Positions 25,075-33,934 of a stretch of 64,000 bases of DNA are shown piece by piece (within the stretch, counting starts at the first letter, position 1; each line of letters starts with the position of its first letter). The notes beneath the pieces were generated by a model, which searched no databases, was not told where the DNA came from, and worked only from the letters and a program-made list of their open reading frames with translations. The DNA lies in assembly GCF_030409315.1 (NCBI RefSeq), contig NZ_JAUFPS010000043.1:1-64000 (forward strand), given 5' to 3'. This DNA comes from Mucilaginibacter flavus. Its GTDB lineage: Bacteria; Bacteroidota; Bacteroidia; Sphingobacteriales; Sphingobacteriaceae. The translations under genes were made by a program, and so were the position numbers.

Positions 25075-25362
25075 ATGAAATACCAGGAAATTCCCCTTGT
25101 TAACAATGAAGCTATTCACAATTTTGAACTTGTTGTTGAAGGCTCCCGTTCGTTTATTGACTATAAATTAAAAGGCGATAAGATTTACCTTATCCATACT
25201 GAAGTGCCCATTGAATTAGAAGGCCATGGCGTTGCAGCAGCGCTGGTTGAAAAGGCATTTAACTATATTGAAGAGCATAATCTTAAATTAGTGCCGCTTT
25301 GCGCGTATGTTGCCGCTTATTTGAAAAGGCATCCGGAATGGAATAGGCTGGTGGCTGTATAA
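25075..25362 (+). CDS. Small GNAT-type N-acetyltransferase (YjdJ/NATD1-like)
   Basis: A 95-residue minimal GCN5-type acetyltransferase of the YjdJ/NATD1 group. The acetyl-CoA binding loop reads ELEGHGVAAALVEKAFNYI, close to the family pattern R-G-x-G-x-A with histidine replacing one arginine, and the C-terminal LVPLCAYVAAYLKRHPEW matches the conserved ...P.C.yv..yi..hpe... end of this group. Substrates of this subfamily are not known. It stands alone, facing away from the minus-strand genes that surround it. Confidence 0.88.
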   Translation: MKYQEIPLVNNEAIHNFELVVEGSRSFIDYKLKGDKIYLIHTEVPIELEGHGVAAALVEKAFNYIEEHNLKLVPLCAYVAAYLKRHPEWNRLVAV

Positions 25363-25435
25363 GGAAAAATTGCCGACTTTTATTAGGGGCCGATGGGTAA
25401 ACACGAACCCGGCAACCCGCTCCCCGCACTCCAAC

Positions 25436-27610
25436 CTACAGATTACACCAATAAGTCCATTTCACCACCAGTTGCCTGTTTTTAACCGTATACGGCGAAG
25501 GGATGGAGTTATCGCCATAAACAATAAAGAAATCTGATGCTGGTTTGTAGCGCCATTGCAGGCGTACGTTGGTGTTGATGTTTTTTACCTGGCCGTTGTA
25601 TTGAACGTAGGTGGTAAAGTACAGCGTGTTGCTAAACGTTACGTCGGCCCGCGGCCCAACCAGCCAAAAACTGGTATTGTAATACGGGGCGGGCAAGTGC
25701 AAATCATTAAAAGAGGTGTTTACTGATAGGTTTACATAAGGCTGAAAGCGGTAACCCAATTGCCCTATCAAACTGCTTCTGCTGCCATCCAAATAATAAC
25801 CGCCATGCAACCCCTCAACCAAATAGGTAAACAGCGATTGTGGTTTTGAAGCGAATTGCGCGTCGATGGTGTTCCAATGGTTTTGGTTACCGATAGGTAA
25901 AGGCGTTTTGCCGGTGTTGGTAGGATCAAAAGGAACAAGCAGTTTTATATAGGTATCAATCCCTGTAAGGGTAAAAACGCTTCGGTTTCGAAACGTAATG
26001 ATATAAGCCAGGCTGCTTTCGTTATCCGTACGTTTAAAATGCTCGTCGAAATAATAGTTACTCAATAACTGTATGCCATGTGTTAATACGCTGCCCTGCT
26101 TAGGGAAAAAGCTATGCAATAGCAGCGGACTAATCTTATTATAACCTACCCTGGGCACGTAGCCCACACCGGCGGTGTAATTTTTGCCTACATATTCATC
26201 CTGTAAATACAAAGTCCAGGATTTACTAAGGTATTGCAGGTGCCCGGCGGCTACTATATCGTGTCCCTTTAAACCGGGGGTAAATGACTTAATACCCAAA
26301 AGTTTGCCGGTAAAAGTATTGTTTGACGATGCCAGGTTATATTCCATCCCCACATTGCGGTTGTAAGCATTACCGGGTGCTGATGAACCTGTTGCATCCT
26401 TATTGATAAACATAAAGCCGATGTTTGAGCGGCTGAATACCCGGTGCTGCAAGGTGAGCACACCATAATTTTGCGCTGCCGTAGTGGCATCGTTTGATTC
26501 GCCGGTTTGGATATCCATGAGACCTACCCGCCAATCCTTATCCAATTTTCCGGTAAGCCGGGTGCCAAACCTGATTGGGGCGTTAAGTCCTATCCTACGC
26601 GAAAAAAAAGGCCGGATATCGGAGTAGCCGAAATTGGCAAACAAGTCGCCGTTCTCTAAAAAAAACTGGCGTTTCTCGGGGAAAAACAGTTCGTAGCGGT
26701 TAAGGTTCACTACCTGCTGATCAACATCCACCTGCGAAAAATCGGGATTGACGGTCAAGTCGAGGTTTAAGGATGAGGTAAGGCCAATTTTGGCATCGCC
26801 CCCAAACTCTTTTTTCCAATCGGTTTTGCTACCGTTGGTATAATCTTTAGAAATGCCACCCAGCGCGTATGGAATAATAGAAATATTGGTACCGGCGTCA
26901 GGCGGTAATTCGTCCCAAACTAACGAGCCTGTATATGCCAGCGAAGCTGTAGGAAACTGACGTGGCACCGGTGCCCAGGCCGATTTTTCGGTAGTTTTTA
27001 AATCGTTGCGACTAAAGTTGATTCCCCAAGCACCAACTCCTTTTTTGTAACGAATACTTTTAAAAGGGATGGAAGCTTCAAACACCCATCTATCGGGATA
27101 GTTTTTGACTACGGAGGTCCACTTGTTATCCCAGCTTAAATCTACTTTGCCGCCCTCATACATGGTACCGTCCCATTGCGCTCCGGCTGCATTGGCACCA
27201 AAACTAAAGCCATCTGTACGGGCGTCAAAAGGATCGAGGAAAAAGATAAAGTTATCGTTTTTCAAAAAACTAAAGTCGCGCTTAAGCGACTCTACCATGT
27301 ACTGATTGGGGCAGGCAGTGTAGCAAACCGCCAATACGTAAATGTTGTTGTTATCATACGTCATCCGTACAATGGTGTGCACGGTAGCCAGGCTGGTATC
27401 CATAGGCAATACCATGGCAAATTTATCGGCCGAATCTGTTTTAAGCCAGGCGCTATCTATCAATCCATCTATAGTAATTGGACCGGCAGCTTTGCGGATA
27501 TGGTATTGGTAACCCGCGTTCTTTTTTTGTGCCGATACAAAAACGCTAAAAAAACACAAACCCAGCAACAATAATATTTTTACAGGAGATAGCGGGCTTG
27601 TAATTTTCAA
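25436..27610 (-). CDS. DUF5916 outer-membrane protein with N-terminal CBM9-like domain
   Basis: A 724-residue secreted protein. Signal peptide (VKILLLLGLCFFSVFVSAQ) precedes a family-9 carbohydrate-binding-like domain (ITIDGLIDSAWLKTDS, TYDNNNIYVLAVCY, FFLDPFDARTDGFSFGANAAGAQWD, VFEASIPFKSIRY), followed by a long beta-rich region typical of DUF5916 that likely forms an outer-membrane barrel (FFPEKRQFFLENGDLF is a hallmark) and ends FIVYGDN...VVKWTYW. The start is not ATG: in this frame the only choices near the signal peptide are TTG 27610 and a TTG at 27685 that lies inside a repeat. I choose 27610. Function unknown; it sits 3' to the GH31 gene on the same strand, separated by a repeat. Confidence 0.85.
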   Translation of the reverse strand: MKITSPLSPVKILLLLGLCFFSVFVSAQKKNAGYQYHIRKAAGPITIDGLIDSAWLKTDSADKFAMVLPMDTSLATVHTIVRMTYDNNNIYVLAVCYTACPNQYMVESLKRDFSFLKNDNFIFFLDPFDARTDGFSFGANAAGAQWDGTMYEGGKVDLSWDNKWTSVVKNYPDRWVFEASIPFKSIRYKKGVGAWGINFSRNDLKTTEKSAWAPVPRQFPTASLAYTGSLVWDELPPDAGTNISIIPYALGGISKDYTNGSKTDWKKEFGGDAKIGLTSSLNLDLTVNPDFSQVDVDQQVVNLNRYELFFPEKRQFFLENGDLFANFGYSDIRPFFSRRIGLNAPIRFGTRLTGKLDKDWRVGLMDIQTGESNDATTAAQNYGVLTLQHRVFSRSNIGFMFINKDATGSSAPGNAYNRNVGMEYNLASSNNTFTGKLLGIKSFTPGLKGHDIVAAGHLQYLSKSWTLYLQDEYVGKNYTAGVGYVPRVGYNKISPLLLHSFFPKQGSVLTHGIQLLSNYYFDEHFKRTDNESSLAYIITFRNRSVFTLTGIDTYIKLLVPFDPTNTGKTPLPIGNQNHWNTIDAQFASKPQSLFTYLVEGLHGGYYLDGSRSSLIGQLGYRFQPYVNLSVNTSFNDLHLPAPYYNTSFWLVGPRADVTFSNTLYFTTYVQYNGQVKNINTNVRLQWRYKPASDFFIVYGDNSIPSPYTVKNRQLVVKWTYWCNL

Positions 27611-27659
27611 TGGAGATGAAGGTTTTTCTTTTGGGAAAGATAGGAAATAGGGGAGAAGA

Positions 27660-27807
27660 ATCAAGAGATTAGAGTCAAGAATCAAGACTTTTGATGGAAA
27701 AATAATAAAGCGGCAAAAGACTTACGAAGTTTTTAAAACTTCGTAAGTCTGGAATCTACGCCTTTCGCAGCTGTCTAACCTCTTGATTCTAATCTCTTGC
27801 CTCTCTC
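27660..27807. repeat. Interrupted inverted repeat around an AACTTCG palindrome
   Basis: Outer arms GATTAGAGTCAAGAATCAAG (27667-27686) and CTTGATTCTAATCTCTTG (27782-27799) are complementary word stutters. Inside, at 27717-27751, lies the palindrome GACTTACGAAGTTT / AAACTTCGTAAGTC, related to the one at 56987. Confidence 0.75.
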
Positions 27808-27812
27808 CCCAA

Positions 27813-30227
27813 CTACATATTTACCACTAAAGCCTTCCCGGCGTATTTTACCACTTTATCGGCTTTGGCGGTTATACCAACGTCAGATCCGTGCGCGCCT
27901 TTTACCATTACTACGCTAAAGGTGCGGGTTTTAAGCATGCCCGGGAAATGGCCTTTGGTATCAGATATGGTTAGCTTATGCGCTTTATCATTCCAGTTAA
28001 AGGTGAAGGTTGCAAACTGGCCTTTTTCGTAATTGTAACTTTCGTTTTCATCCTCGTAAAATTTGAAAGTACCATCGGCACCCGGGTAAATGCGCAGCTC
28101 GATATTGTTTGCTTTTTTCTCGGTAGCGTACTCCATATGCGGGCCCATCGGGATGATAGATCCCGCTTTTACGTAAAGTGGCAATATTTCGATAGGTGCA
28201 GCCGCGCTTACAGTTTGGCCACCATCCAATACTTCGCCATTCCAGAAATTGTACCATTTGGTAGCCGCCGGCAGATAAACCTGGCGGGCTTTGGCTTTTT
28301 TATCCGCATCGGCAGATGTATACAACTGCTCGGTAACCGGGTTAACCATAAATGCTGGCCCAAACATATATTGATCTGGGATGCCGTAAACTTTATAATC
28401 GTTCCTGAAATCAAATGTAAGCGCGCGCATCATGGTGTAGTTATCCTGGGTAACCCTACCGGCCAACGAATAAATGTATGGCATTAAACGGTATCGCAAC
28501 TTATCAAAGTTTAACAGGATGGCTTTGGTATCAGCATCCCAGTTATCGCTAAACAAAGCACGTTCGCCTTTACCATGGATACGGAAGATTGGGCAAAACG
28601 CGCCAAACTGGAACCAGCGGGTAAACAACTCGCGCTTATCCGGCTGCGACCAATCGGCCGCTTTCCAATGGAAGTGGTAGCCGCCGATATCAGAGGTCCA
28701 ATACGGGATACCCGATGCACAGGCATTAATACCCTGTGGCACCTGGTTTTTATAATTCCAAAATGTACACTCAATATCGCTTGACCATAAGGTGGCCGCG
28801 TTACGCTGTTCGCCGGCAAACGACTGGCGTACCAAAAAGAAAGCGCGTTTGCCCGGGATATCCCTGCGCCAGCCGTCATAAACACCTTTGGTATGTTGTA
28901 AAGAGTAGGTATTAAAATAATCAATCCCTTTACCTATGCTAAAATTACTTTGGCGGCGGGCATCCAGCAGGGCGCCGTTATCCGGTTCGCACTGGTCAAT
29001 CCACCAGGCATCAAAACCATAGCGTTTTACCAGGCTATCGCGGGCCTGATCCCAGTAAAGCTCGCGGGCTTTAGGGTTGTGGGCATCGTAATAAGTATCA
29101 AAGGTGTGGGTAACTACGTTATCCCAGGTAATATCGGTTAAACCGCCCATTTTCTCTAAGGCATCGTAGTTAGGTGTGCCTTTACCAAATACAGGCCATA
29201 TCGAAATCATGGCATGGATGTTTGCCTTGTGCAGCTCATCAACCATTTGCTGCGGATGCGGGTAACGCTCGGGCTTCATCACGTGCGATCCGATTGGCAA
29301 TGGGTCCCAGTAATACCAGTCTTGCACAATAACATCAACCGGGATATGGTTATCACGGTATTTATCTTTCACGCTCAGAATTTCCTTTTCGCTCATATAC
29401 CTGTCCTGTGATTGGAAAAGGCCATAAGCCCATTTGCCAAACATTGGCGCACGACCGGACGCTGTACGATACAGATCAATAATATGATCAAAGCCGGGGC
29501 CGTAAAAAAAGTAGTAGTCAACCTGTTTACCGCTTTCAGATACGTATTTGAATTTGGTGTTATTAGCTTCGGCACCGTAAAAGTTTGATGCCGAATAATT
29601 ATCCCAAAGTAAACCATAACCTTTGGTTGATAGTAATACCGGGATGGCGCCGGTAAGGTACTTGATCAACAGCTCCTGGTTGCGGCCTTTGTAGTTGATG
29701 GATAAAGAATCTAAGGGATGGCAACCCAGGCCATACAAAGCCTCGGTAGTTGGCGATGTAAATTGGGTGCTTACGTTATAGGTGTTAATCCCCGCTATGG
29801 TAGCCGGGGTAATGGTTTTGTTTTCGCTGTCTTCGGCAGTTATGATGTTGCCGCTTAAATCGGTATAAGTAATAGCGTTGGTTGCTTTATTAACTTTAAC
29901 CTTTAATTTGGCGGTGGTAATTACCACCTCTGTTTTTGTTGCGCTAACCTGGTAAGGCGCAGGTGTTTTCCAGTTGTTGATAACCACTAATGATGGTTTG
30001 GTTTCAAAGGCATCAAAAATGGTATACTTTACCTCAATGATATCGGCGCCGCGCACCAGCACTTTCATGAGGCCTTTATCTAAAGTAAAAGTAACGCCGT
30101 CGGCCCCTTTTTTGAAGGATTTAACGGCAGCTTTAGCAGGCATTGCAGCCATACTTCCCGCAAGTAAAAAAAACATCGCAATCGATTGTATTTTTTTTAC
30201 ATTTAAGGTGAGTAATTTTTTAAACAT
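27813..30227 (-). CDS. Secreted glycoside hydrolase family 31 (alpha-xylosidase/alpha-glucosidase type)
   Basis: An 804-residue GH31 enzyme that should release terminal alpha-linked xylose or glucose, probably in the periplasm. A signal peptide (FFLLAGSMAAMPAKA) precedes the N-terminal beta-sandwich; the TIM barrel has the substrate loop DVIVQDWYYWDPL at about 299-311 and the nucleophile motif AWWIDQCEPDNG with D411, while WSSDIECTFW supplies the likely acid/base D484. The barrel is followed by proximal and distal sandwich domains (IYPGADGTFKFYEDENESYNYEKG). The length and DIECTFW segment favour an alpha-xylosidase as in xyloglucan breakdown, but I cannot exclude other specificities. No SusCD pair is adjacent. 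Confidence 0.93.
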   Translation of the reverse strand: MFKKLLTLNVKKIQSIAMFFLLAGSMAAMPAKAAVKSFKKGADGVTFTLDKGLMKVLVRGADIIEVKYTIFDAFETKPSLVVINNWKTPAPYQVSATKTEVVITTAKLKVKVNKATNAITYTDLSGNIITAEDSENKTITPATIAGINTYNVSTQFTSPTTEALYGLGCHPLDSLSINYKGRNQELLIKYLTGAIPVLLSTKGYGLLWDNYSASNFYGAEANNTKFKYVSESGKQVDYYFFYGPGFDHIIDLYRTASGRAPMFGKWAYGLFQSQDRYMSEKEILSVKDKYRDNHIPVDVIVQDWYYWDPLPIGSHVMKPERYPHPQQMVDELHKANIHAMISIWPVFGKGTPNYDALEKMGGLTDITWDNVVTHTFDTYYDAHNPKARELYWDQARDSLVKRYGFDAWWIDQCEPDNGALLDARRQSNFSIGKGIDYFNTYSLQHTKGVYDGWRRDIPGKRAFFLVRQSFAGEQRNAATLWSSDIECTFWNYKNQVPQGINACASGIPYWTSDIGGYHFHWKAADWSQPDKRELFTRWFQFGAFCPIFRIHGKGERALFSDNWDADTKAILLNFDKLRYRLMPYIYSLAGRVTQDNYTMMRALTFDFRNDYKVYGIPDQYMFGPAFMVNPVTEQLYTSADADKKAKARQVYLPAATKWYNFWNGEVLDGGQTVSAAAPIEILPLYVKAGSIIPMGPHMEYATEKKANNIELRIYPGADGTFKFYEDENESYNYEKGQFATFTFNWNDKAHKLTISDTKGHFPGMLKTRTFSVVMVKGAHGSDVGITAKADKVVKYAGKALVVNM

Positions 30228-30457
30228 ATTGAACAGCAGTAAATTGGTTTATAATAAGTGTAAGAATGACACCTGTTTTGAACACGTGAATATAGGCTTA
30301 TTTTTTTATTGCAAAAAATAATTCACCCGTTTGTTAATTCTGTATAGGAATGTGTTAAAATAATATCAATAAAGTAAGTGGTCGTTGTCAGGAAAAGTAC
30401 AAGCCCATACCCTACAATTTGTGAAATTAGCTACAATTAGCAAAATTAGTGTGCAAT
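30228..30457. other. Leader region of the GH31 gene
   Basis: AT-rich DNA upstream of the GH31 start. I see no clear TAnnTTTG box, although GCAAAAAATA at 30310-30319 is one base off. No gene. Confidence 0.3.
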
Positions 30458-30484
30458 AAAAAAGGCCCCACCTGGTGGAGCCTA
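30458..30484 (-). terminator. Rho-independent terminator of the NTF2-like gene
   Basis: Stem AGGCTCCACC / GGTGGGGCCT on the minus strand, running into TTTTTTTATT. It lies 37 nt past the stop. Confidence 0.88.
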
Positions 30485-30520
30485 TACTTACTTACATTAA
30501 ACACTAAACTAAAACTATCT

Positions 30521-30949
30521 TTATTTAAACACGCTGTATACGTTGGTAATTTTCCAGCCTTTACCGGTGTTGGCTACGGTTACGTAGTTGGTGCGTACAA
30601 AACCATCAAACTGCATGTCAACTTTTACAACGGCCATGTCGGCATTGCTTTCCATGATGGTTGTGCTGGTTGTGCAATTTTGCTCGGTATTTTTGTTGGC
30701 TTTTACAGATTCAATCATTTCATTTTTTGAAAAGCTCAAAACGTTTTTACCACGTAATAAATTGAATTTTGCCGATTGATCAACCACATCGCCCAGGCCG
30801 GCTACTTTACCGCGGGTCATGGCATCTATGTAGGTATTTATGACGAAGTTGCGGGTTAAATTGTCGCCTTCAACTTTTACATTTGCTTTGGCGGCACCAC
30901 ATACTATTATTAAAGCTAAAGCTGCGATTATTGATTTTAAGGTTTTCAT
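30521..30949 (-). CDS. Secreted NTF2-like (putative lumazine-binding) protein
   Basis: A 142-residue protein with signal peptide (SIIAALALIIVCGAAKA) and one NTF2-like domain of the 'putative lumazine-binding' type. The pattern NFVINTYIDAMTRGKVAGLGDVVDQSAKF, then SFSKNEMIESVKANKN, MESNADMAVVKVDMQF and GKGWKITNVYSVFK matches the usual alpha-beta(4) layout and C-terminal W-K-I. These proteins occur widely in Bacteroidota and their ligand is not established. It has its own terminator and no partner gene. Confidence 0.85.
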   Translation of the reverse strand: MKTLKSIIAALALIIVCGAAKANVKVEGDNLTRNFVINTYIDAMTRGKVAGLGDVVDQSAKFNLLRGKNVLSFSKNEMIESVKANKNTEQNCTTSTTIMESNADMAVVKVDMQFDGFVRTNYVTVANTGKGWKITNVYSVFK

Positions 30950-31117
30950 ATTGTTGTTGTTTTTGAGGTTATTTGTTTTTTAATTTATATCTATAAGACA
31001 GCGGCAGTATTCCATTCGTTACAGTTAAATCAATCAATTTATACGATTTAACAAACATTTAACAATTGGTATTATTTATTAAATATTTAGCAACGTTAGG
31101 ATTATATACTATCCGGC

Positions 31118-31630
31118 ATGATTGATTTTAACACCATTATTTTACAATTTGCAGAACAAGGCGAAAAAACCGGGTGGACTTATATTGAAATTCCGGCCGA
31201 TTTAGCGCAGGAAATGAAACCCGGTAACAAAAAATCATTCCGGGTAAAGGGGAAATTGGATAACTTATCCGTTGCCGGCATGGCGCTGATGCCTATGGGC
31301 GATGGCAATTTTATTATGGCCCTAAAAAAGGATATCTGCAAGGCGCTGCACAAAAGAAAGGGTGCCATGCTTAAAGTACAGATAGAACCCGACGACGATT
31401 TTAAATTTACGGTACCCGCCGATTTGTTAGAATGCCTGGAATATGACTCAGAAGCTACCGATTATTTTAACAGCATTGCCGAAAGCCACCGCGGCTACTT
31501 CATTAAATGGATTGACAGTGCCAAAACCGACGCCACCCGCGCCAACCGCATAGCAGCCAGCATAAACGCCATGGCCCGGCGTATGGATTATGGGATGATG
31601 ATGAGGGAGCAAAAGAGGATGAGGCAATAG
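31118..31630 (+). CDS. DUF1905 / YdeI (OmdA-associated) family protein
   Basis: A 170-residue two-part protein. The N-terminal half (GWTYIEIPADLAQEMKPGNKKSFRVKGKLDNLS and LMPMGDGNFIMALKKDI through AMLKVQIEPDDD) is a DUF1905 beta-barrel; the C-terminal half (FTVPADLLECLEYDSEATDYFNSIAESHRGYFIKWIDSAKTDATRANRIA) is the helical YdeI/OmpD-associated domain with its conserved Y-x-x-W-I-x-x-A-K-x-x-x-T-R motif. The combination is common; a stress-response role is sometimes proposed but not established. Stand-alone gene. Confidence 0.9.
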   Translation: MIDFNTIILQFAEQGEKTGWTYIEIPADLAQEMKPGNKKSFRVKGKLDNLSVAGMALMPMGDGNFIMALKKDICKALHKRKGAMLKVQIEPDDDFKFTVPADLLECLEYDSEATDYFNSIAESHRGYFIKWIDSAKTDATRANRIAASINAMARRMDYGMMMREQKRMRQ

Positions 31631-31688
31631 GAGGGATGTTTGGATTCGAGAAAATCAACTTAATAGGTCTTCTGTATTTAAAATACAT

Positions 31689-32111
31689 TTAACCAATATT
31701 CTCTAAAAACTCTTTGGGTGAATACACTGGTAAAGCAGCAATGCCGTCTTTTTGCAATTGTTTATCGCGAGATACAAAGCAATTCAGTTTGTGATGAATA
31801 GCCGTATAATATTGAAGCGCATCTTCTATGTCGTTGATGGAAGAATGTAACGCGGTTAAGGCTACCTGGTGAGGGATATCTATAACTTGTATATCAATTA
31901 GCAGTGTTACAAGTAATTCTTTGGCTTTCGCGCTGCCATATGCTCTGGCAACCCAATAGCCAGTTATGTGCAAAACTGAAGAGGTAATGAAAGCCTGTAC
32001 CTGATTATTAATAACAAGTTCCATAACTTGTTTAGCCTCCTGGTAATGATCTCCACGCTTTAGGATGAAGTCAAGCAAAATATTGGCATCAAGGAATATT
32101 TTAGATGTCAT
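31689..32111 (-). CDS. PIN-domain toxin, VapC-like
   Basis: A 140-residue PIN domain protein, predicted ribonuclease toxin. The expected acidic residues are present: D8 in IFLDANILLDF, then a conserved Glu/Asp region (NDIEDALQYYTAIHHKLNCFVSRDKQL) in which IEDA and RD supply the other metal-binding acids. It starts inside the 3' end of the antitoxin gene (11-nt overlap), the usual antitoxin-first arrangement. The target RNA is unknown. The pair sits alone between unrelated genes, typical of a mobile accessory module. Confidence 0.9.
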   Translation of the reverse strand: MTSKIFLDANILLDFILKRGDHYQEAKQVMELVINNQVQAFITSSVLHITGYWVARAYGSAKAKELLVTLLIDIQVIDIPHQVALTALHSSINDIEDALQYYTAIHHKLNCFVSRDKQLQKDGIAALPVYSPKEFLENIG

Positions 32112-32343
32112 ATTTTTTTGCGTGTTCCTGGTAATATAGCTCCTTTAGATCTGTTTGGGCATCAAAGGCAGGTGGATCAAGTCGCTCAACCAATTCGATA
32201 ATGTTTTTTCGCCTTGGCGCTTTAGTTATACTTTTAAAATAATCTTCTACCAATTGTGAAACACTTCTGTGTTGTTTTTGAGCGTACATTTTTGCATCGG
32301 CCAATAAACTCTCCTCGATAGTTAAATTTAATTTGGTTTTCAT
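32101..32343 (-). CDS. Antitoxin partner of the PIN-domain toxin (ribbon-helix-helix type)
   Basis: An 80-residue protein with an N-terminal ribbon-helix-helix DNA-binding pattern, KLNLTIEESLLADAKMYAQKQHRSVSQLVEDYF, of the DUF6364 group, followed by a C-terminal tail (ELVERLDPPAFDAQTDLKELYYQEHAKKYD) of the type that wraps around PIN toxins. Overlap with the toxin gene is 11 nt. A perfect 10-bp palindrome (TATACGTATA) lies 9 nt upstream of the start and is a natural candidate for the autoregulatory operator. Confidence 0.88.
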   Translation of the reverse strand: MKTKLNLTIEESLLADAKMYAQKQHRSVSQLVEDYFKSITKAPRRKNIIELVERLDPPAFDAQTDLKELYYQEHAKKYDI

Positions 32344-32351
32344 ATTGTAAA

Positions 32352-32361
32352 TATACGTATA
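32352..32361. promoter_or_regulatory. Palindrome TATACGTATA, candidate antitoxin operator
   Basis: Perfect 10-bp palindrome 9 nt upstream of the antitoxin start; ribbon-helix-helix antitoxins bind short palindromes of this kind. Inference from position only. Confidence 0.4.
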
Positions 32362-32425
32362 GTTTTAATTAATGCGCATTGCTTGCGGTGCGTTTTGTAC
32401 TATCATAGTCCCCGCGGGGTAACGC

Positions 32426-32833
32426 TTATTTCCCGCTCAAAAGTTCTTCCAACAAATCATCTGTCAACTCAACCCTCTCCTTATTATTTTGCCACTTGCC
32501 TTTAGCGGGCGGGAAGGCGTTACGGGAATAACCGGTTTTGTTTTTAAAATCAAATATGGCGTGGCAATAGTTGTTAATCAGCAGGGATGCAAATTGCCAG
32601 TCGTTAGTCCATACAATGTTGATGCTGCATTGCCTGCCTTTTTCGGTTACATTTTCAACATCATAAATATGTAAAGCATCCAAAATTTCCTGGCCGGGTA
32701 ATTTTCCAATCGCGTAAAAGTATCCGGTATTACCATCATCCTCAAAAACCACCCCGTGCGATGACGTAGGTGCAACGCTATCAAAAAAAGTATCTTCGCC
32801 AACAAAAAAAGTATCCTCTAATTCCAAAATCAT
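32426..32833 (-). CDS. Conserved hypothetical protein, probably DUF2251
   Basis: A 135-residue protein. The segment HGVVFEDDGNTGYFYAIG fits what I remember of DUF2251, a family of unknown function; the rest includes EILDALHIYDVENV and a tryptophan-rich IVWTNDWQFASLLINNYCHAIFDF, ending in RVELTDDLLEELLSG. Soluble, acidic, no signal peptide. The start codon is essentially at the promoter: a TAnnTTTG box lies 5-12 nt upstream on the minus strand, so the mRNA may be leaderless. Not linked to the toxin pair by strand spacing (about 80 nt), but both are accessory-looking genes. Confidence 0.65.
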   Translation of the reverse strand: MILELEDTFFVGEDTFFDSVAPTSSHGVVFEDDGNTGYFYAIGKLPGQEILDALHIYDVENVTEKGRQCSINIVWTNDWQFASLLINNYCHAIFDFKNKTGYSRNAFPPAKGKWQNNKERVELTDDLLEELLSGK

Positions 32834-32837
32834 TTGG

Positions 32838-32845
32838 CAAAGTTA
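32838..32845 (-). promoter_or_regulatory. -7 promoter box immediately upstream of the DUF2251-like gene
   Basis: Minus-strand TAACTTTG matches TAnnTTTG and ends 4 nt before the start codon, implying a leaderless or nearly leaderless transcript. Confidence 0.5.
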
Positions 32846-32895
32846 CGTTAAGAGAAGGATTTTAATTAGCATAATATGCTATCTTCATACTATAA

Positions 32896-33867
32896 ATGAA
32901 AACACAAACCTTAACCGCGAATTATATAAAAACAATTTCGTGGGTAAATGATATTATTGTTGATTGGGCAAGCGCGGGCACCCAATATACAATGGACGGC
33001 AAAACGCGGCAATTGTATGTTAATTCTTACAGTGCTTTGGATTTCACGGGAGCCATTTCATCTCATGATGGTAAATACGCTTTTGTTTACCAAAAATTGG
33101 GCACCAAAGGATTACTCATAAAAAATGGCGGATTATTACGGGAGATAAACAGGTCTTATTATTATGCAAGTACTTACGAGTACCCTGCCGCCTTTGCTAC
33201 CATTGACGATATAACATATCTGATCCATTGCCCTAAAGAATACTGCAGACTTGATTTTGAAAATGTTGAAACCGGTGAGATTGTAAGCGATGTGCCGGAT
33301 CGCGCACCAGAAGATTTTTTTCATTCCAGATTGGAGATAAGCCCCAACGGAGCCTACTTATTAAATAAAGGCTGGCACTGGCACCCAAGGGAGGCCATTT
33401 ATGCTTATAACATTAAAAACTGTATCGAAAATCCCTTGCTACTCGACGGTTGTGACATATACCCTGACATAGATACCGAAGTTAATACGGCAGGTTTTAT
33501 CAGTAACGATATAGTTATTATAGGATCGGGAGAGGAATCCTTTGATGAAGAAAATGTTGTTTTTCCGCCTAAACATATTGCTGCCTGGAATATAAAGGAT
33601 CGCACTGTTTCAACCCCGGTAAAAGTAAATGAAGACTTTGGTAACCTGTTTGCCATTAACGATGAGTTAGCATGGGATACCTTTAGTTATCCAAAGATAA
33701 TCAACGTAAAAACAGGGGAGATAATTGATAAAAATGAAGCTATTAATAGTGGCAAACAGCAATCCAGTATTGTAAGCAGAAACTCTTTGGCGCAAATAGT
33801 TTTTAACAGGGAAACCAAACAACTGGCTATCGTTGGCAAGGAAGTAATTTATATACTTACGCCGTAA
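32896..33867 (+). CDS. Unassigned 323-residue protein, propeller-like repeats
   Basis: I do not recognise a family. The chain has no signal peptide or membrane segment and is composed of short beta-strand repeats separated by turns, with recurring hydrophobic-aromatic strands such as GKYAFVYQKLGTKGLLIKNG, ITYLIHCPKEYCRLDFENVETG, HIAAWNIKDRTV and LAIVGKEVIYILTP; the pattern is like a beta-propeller. It has a conserved-looking tryptophan/histidine stretch (GWHWHPREAIYAYNIKNC). Codon use and AT content resemble the flanking accessory genes rather than core genes. No partner is evident. Confidence 0.7.
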   Translation: MKTQTLTANYIKTISWVNDIIVDWASAGTQYTMDGKTRQLYVNSYSALDFTGAISSHDGKYAFVYQKLGTKGLLIKNGGLLREINRSYYYASTYEYPAAFATIDDITYLIHCPKEYCRLDFENVETGEIVSDVPDRAPEDFFHSRLEISPNGAYLLNKGWHWHPREAIYAYNIKNCIENPLLLDGCDIYPDIDTEVNTAGFISNDIVIIGSGEESFDEENVVFPPKHIAAWNIKDRTVSTPVKVNEDFGNLFAINDELAWDTFSYPKIINVKTGEIIDKNEAINSGKQQSSIVSRNSLAQIVFNRETKQLAIVGKEVIYILTP

Positions 33868-33934
33868 ATTTTTTTCTTTAAAACACGTCTATCACATAAT
33901 ATTACACCAACTTAATTATCAACCCAAACCCACA

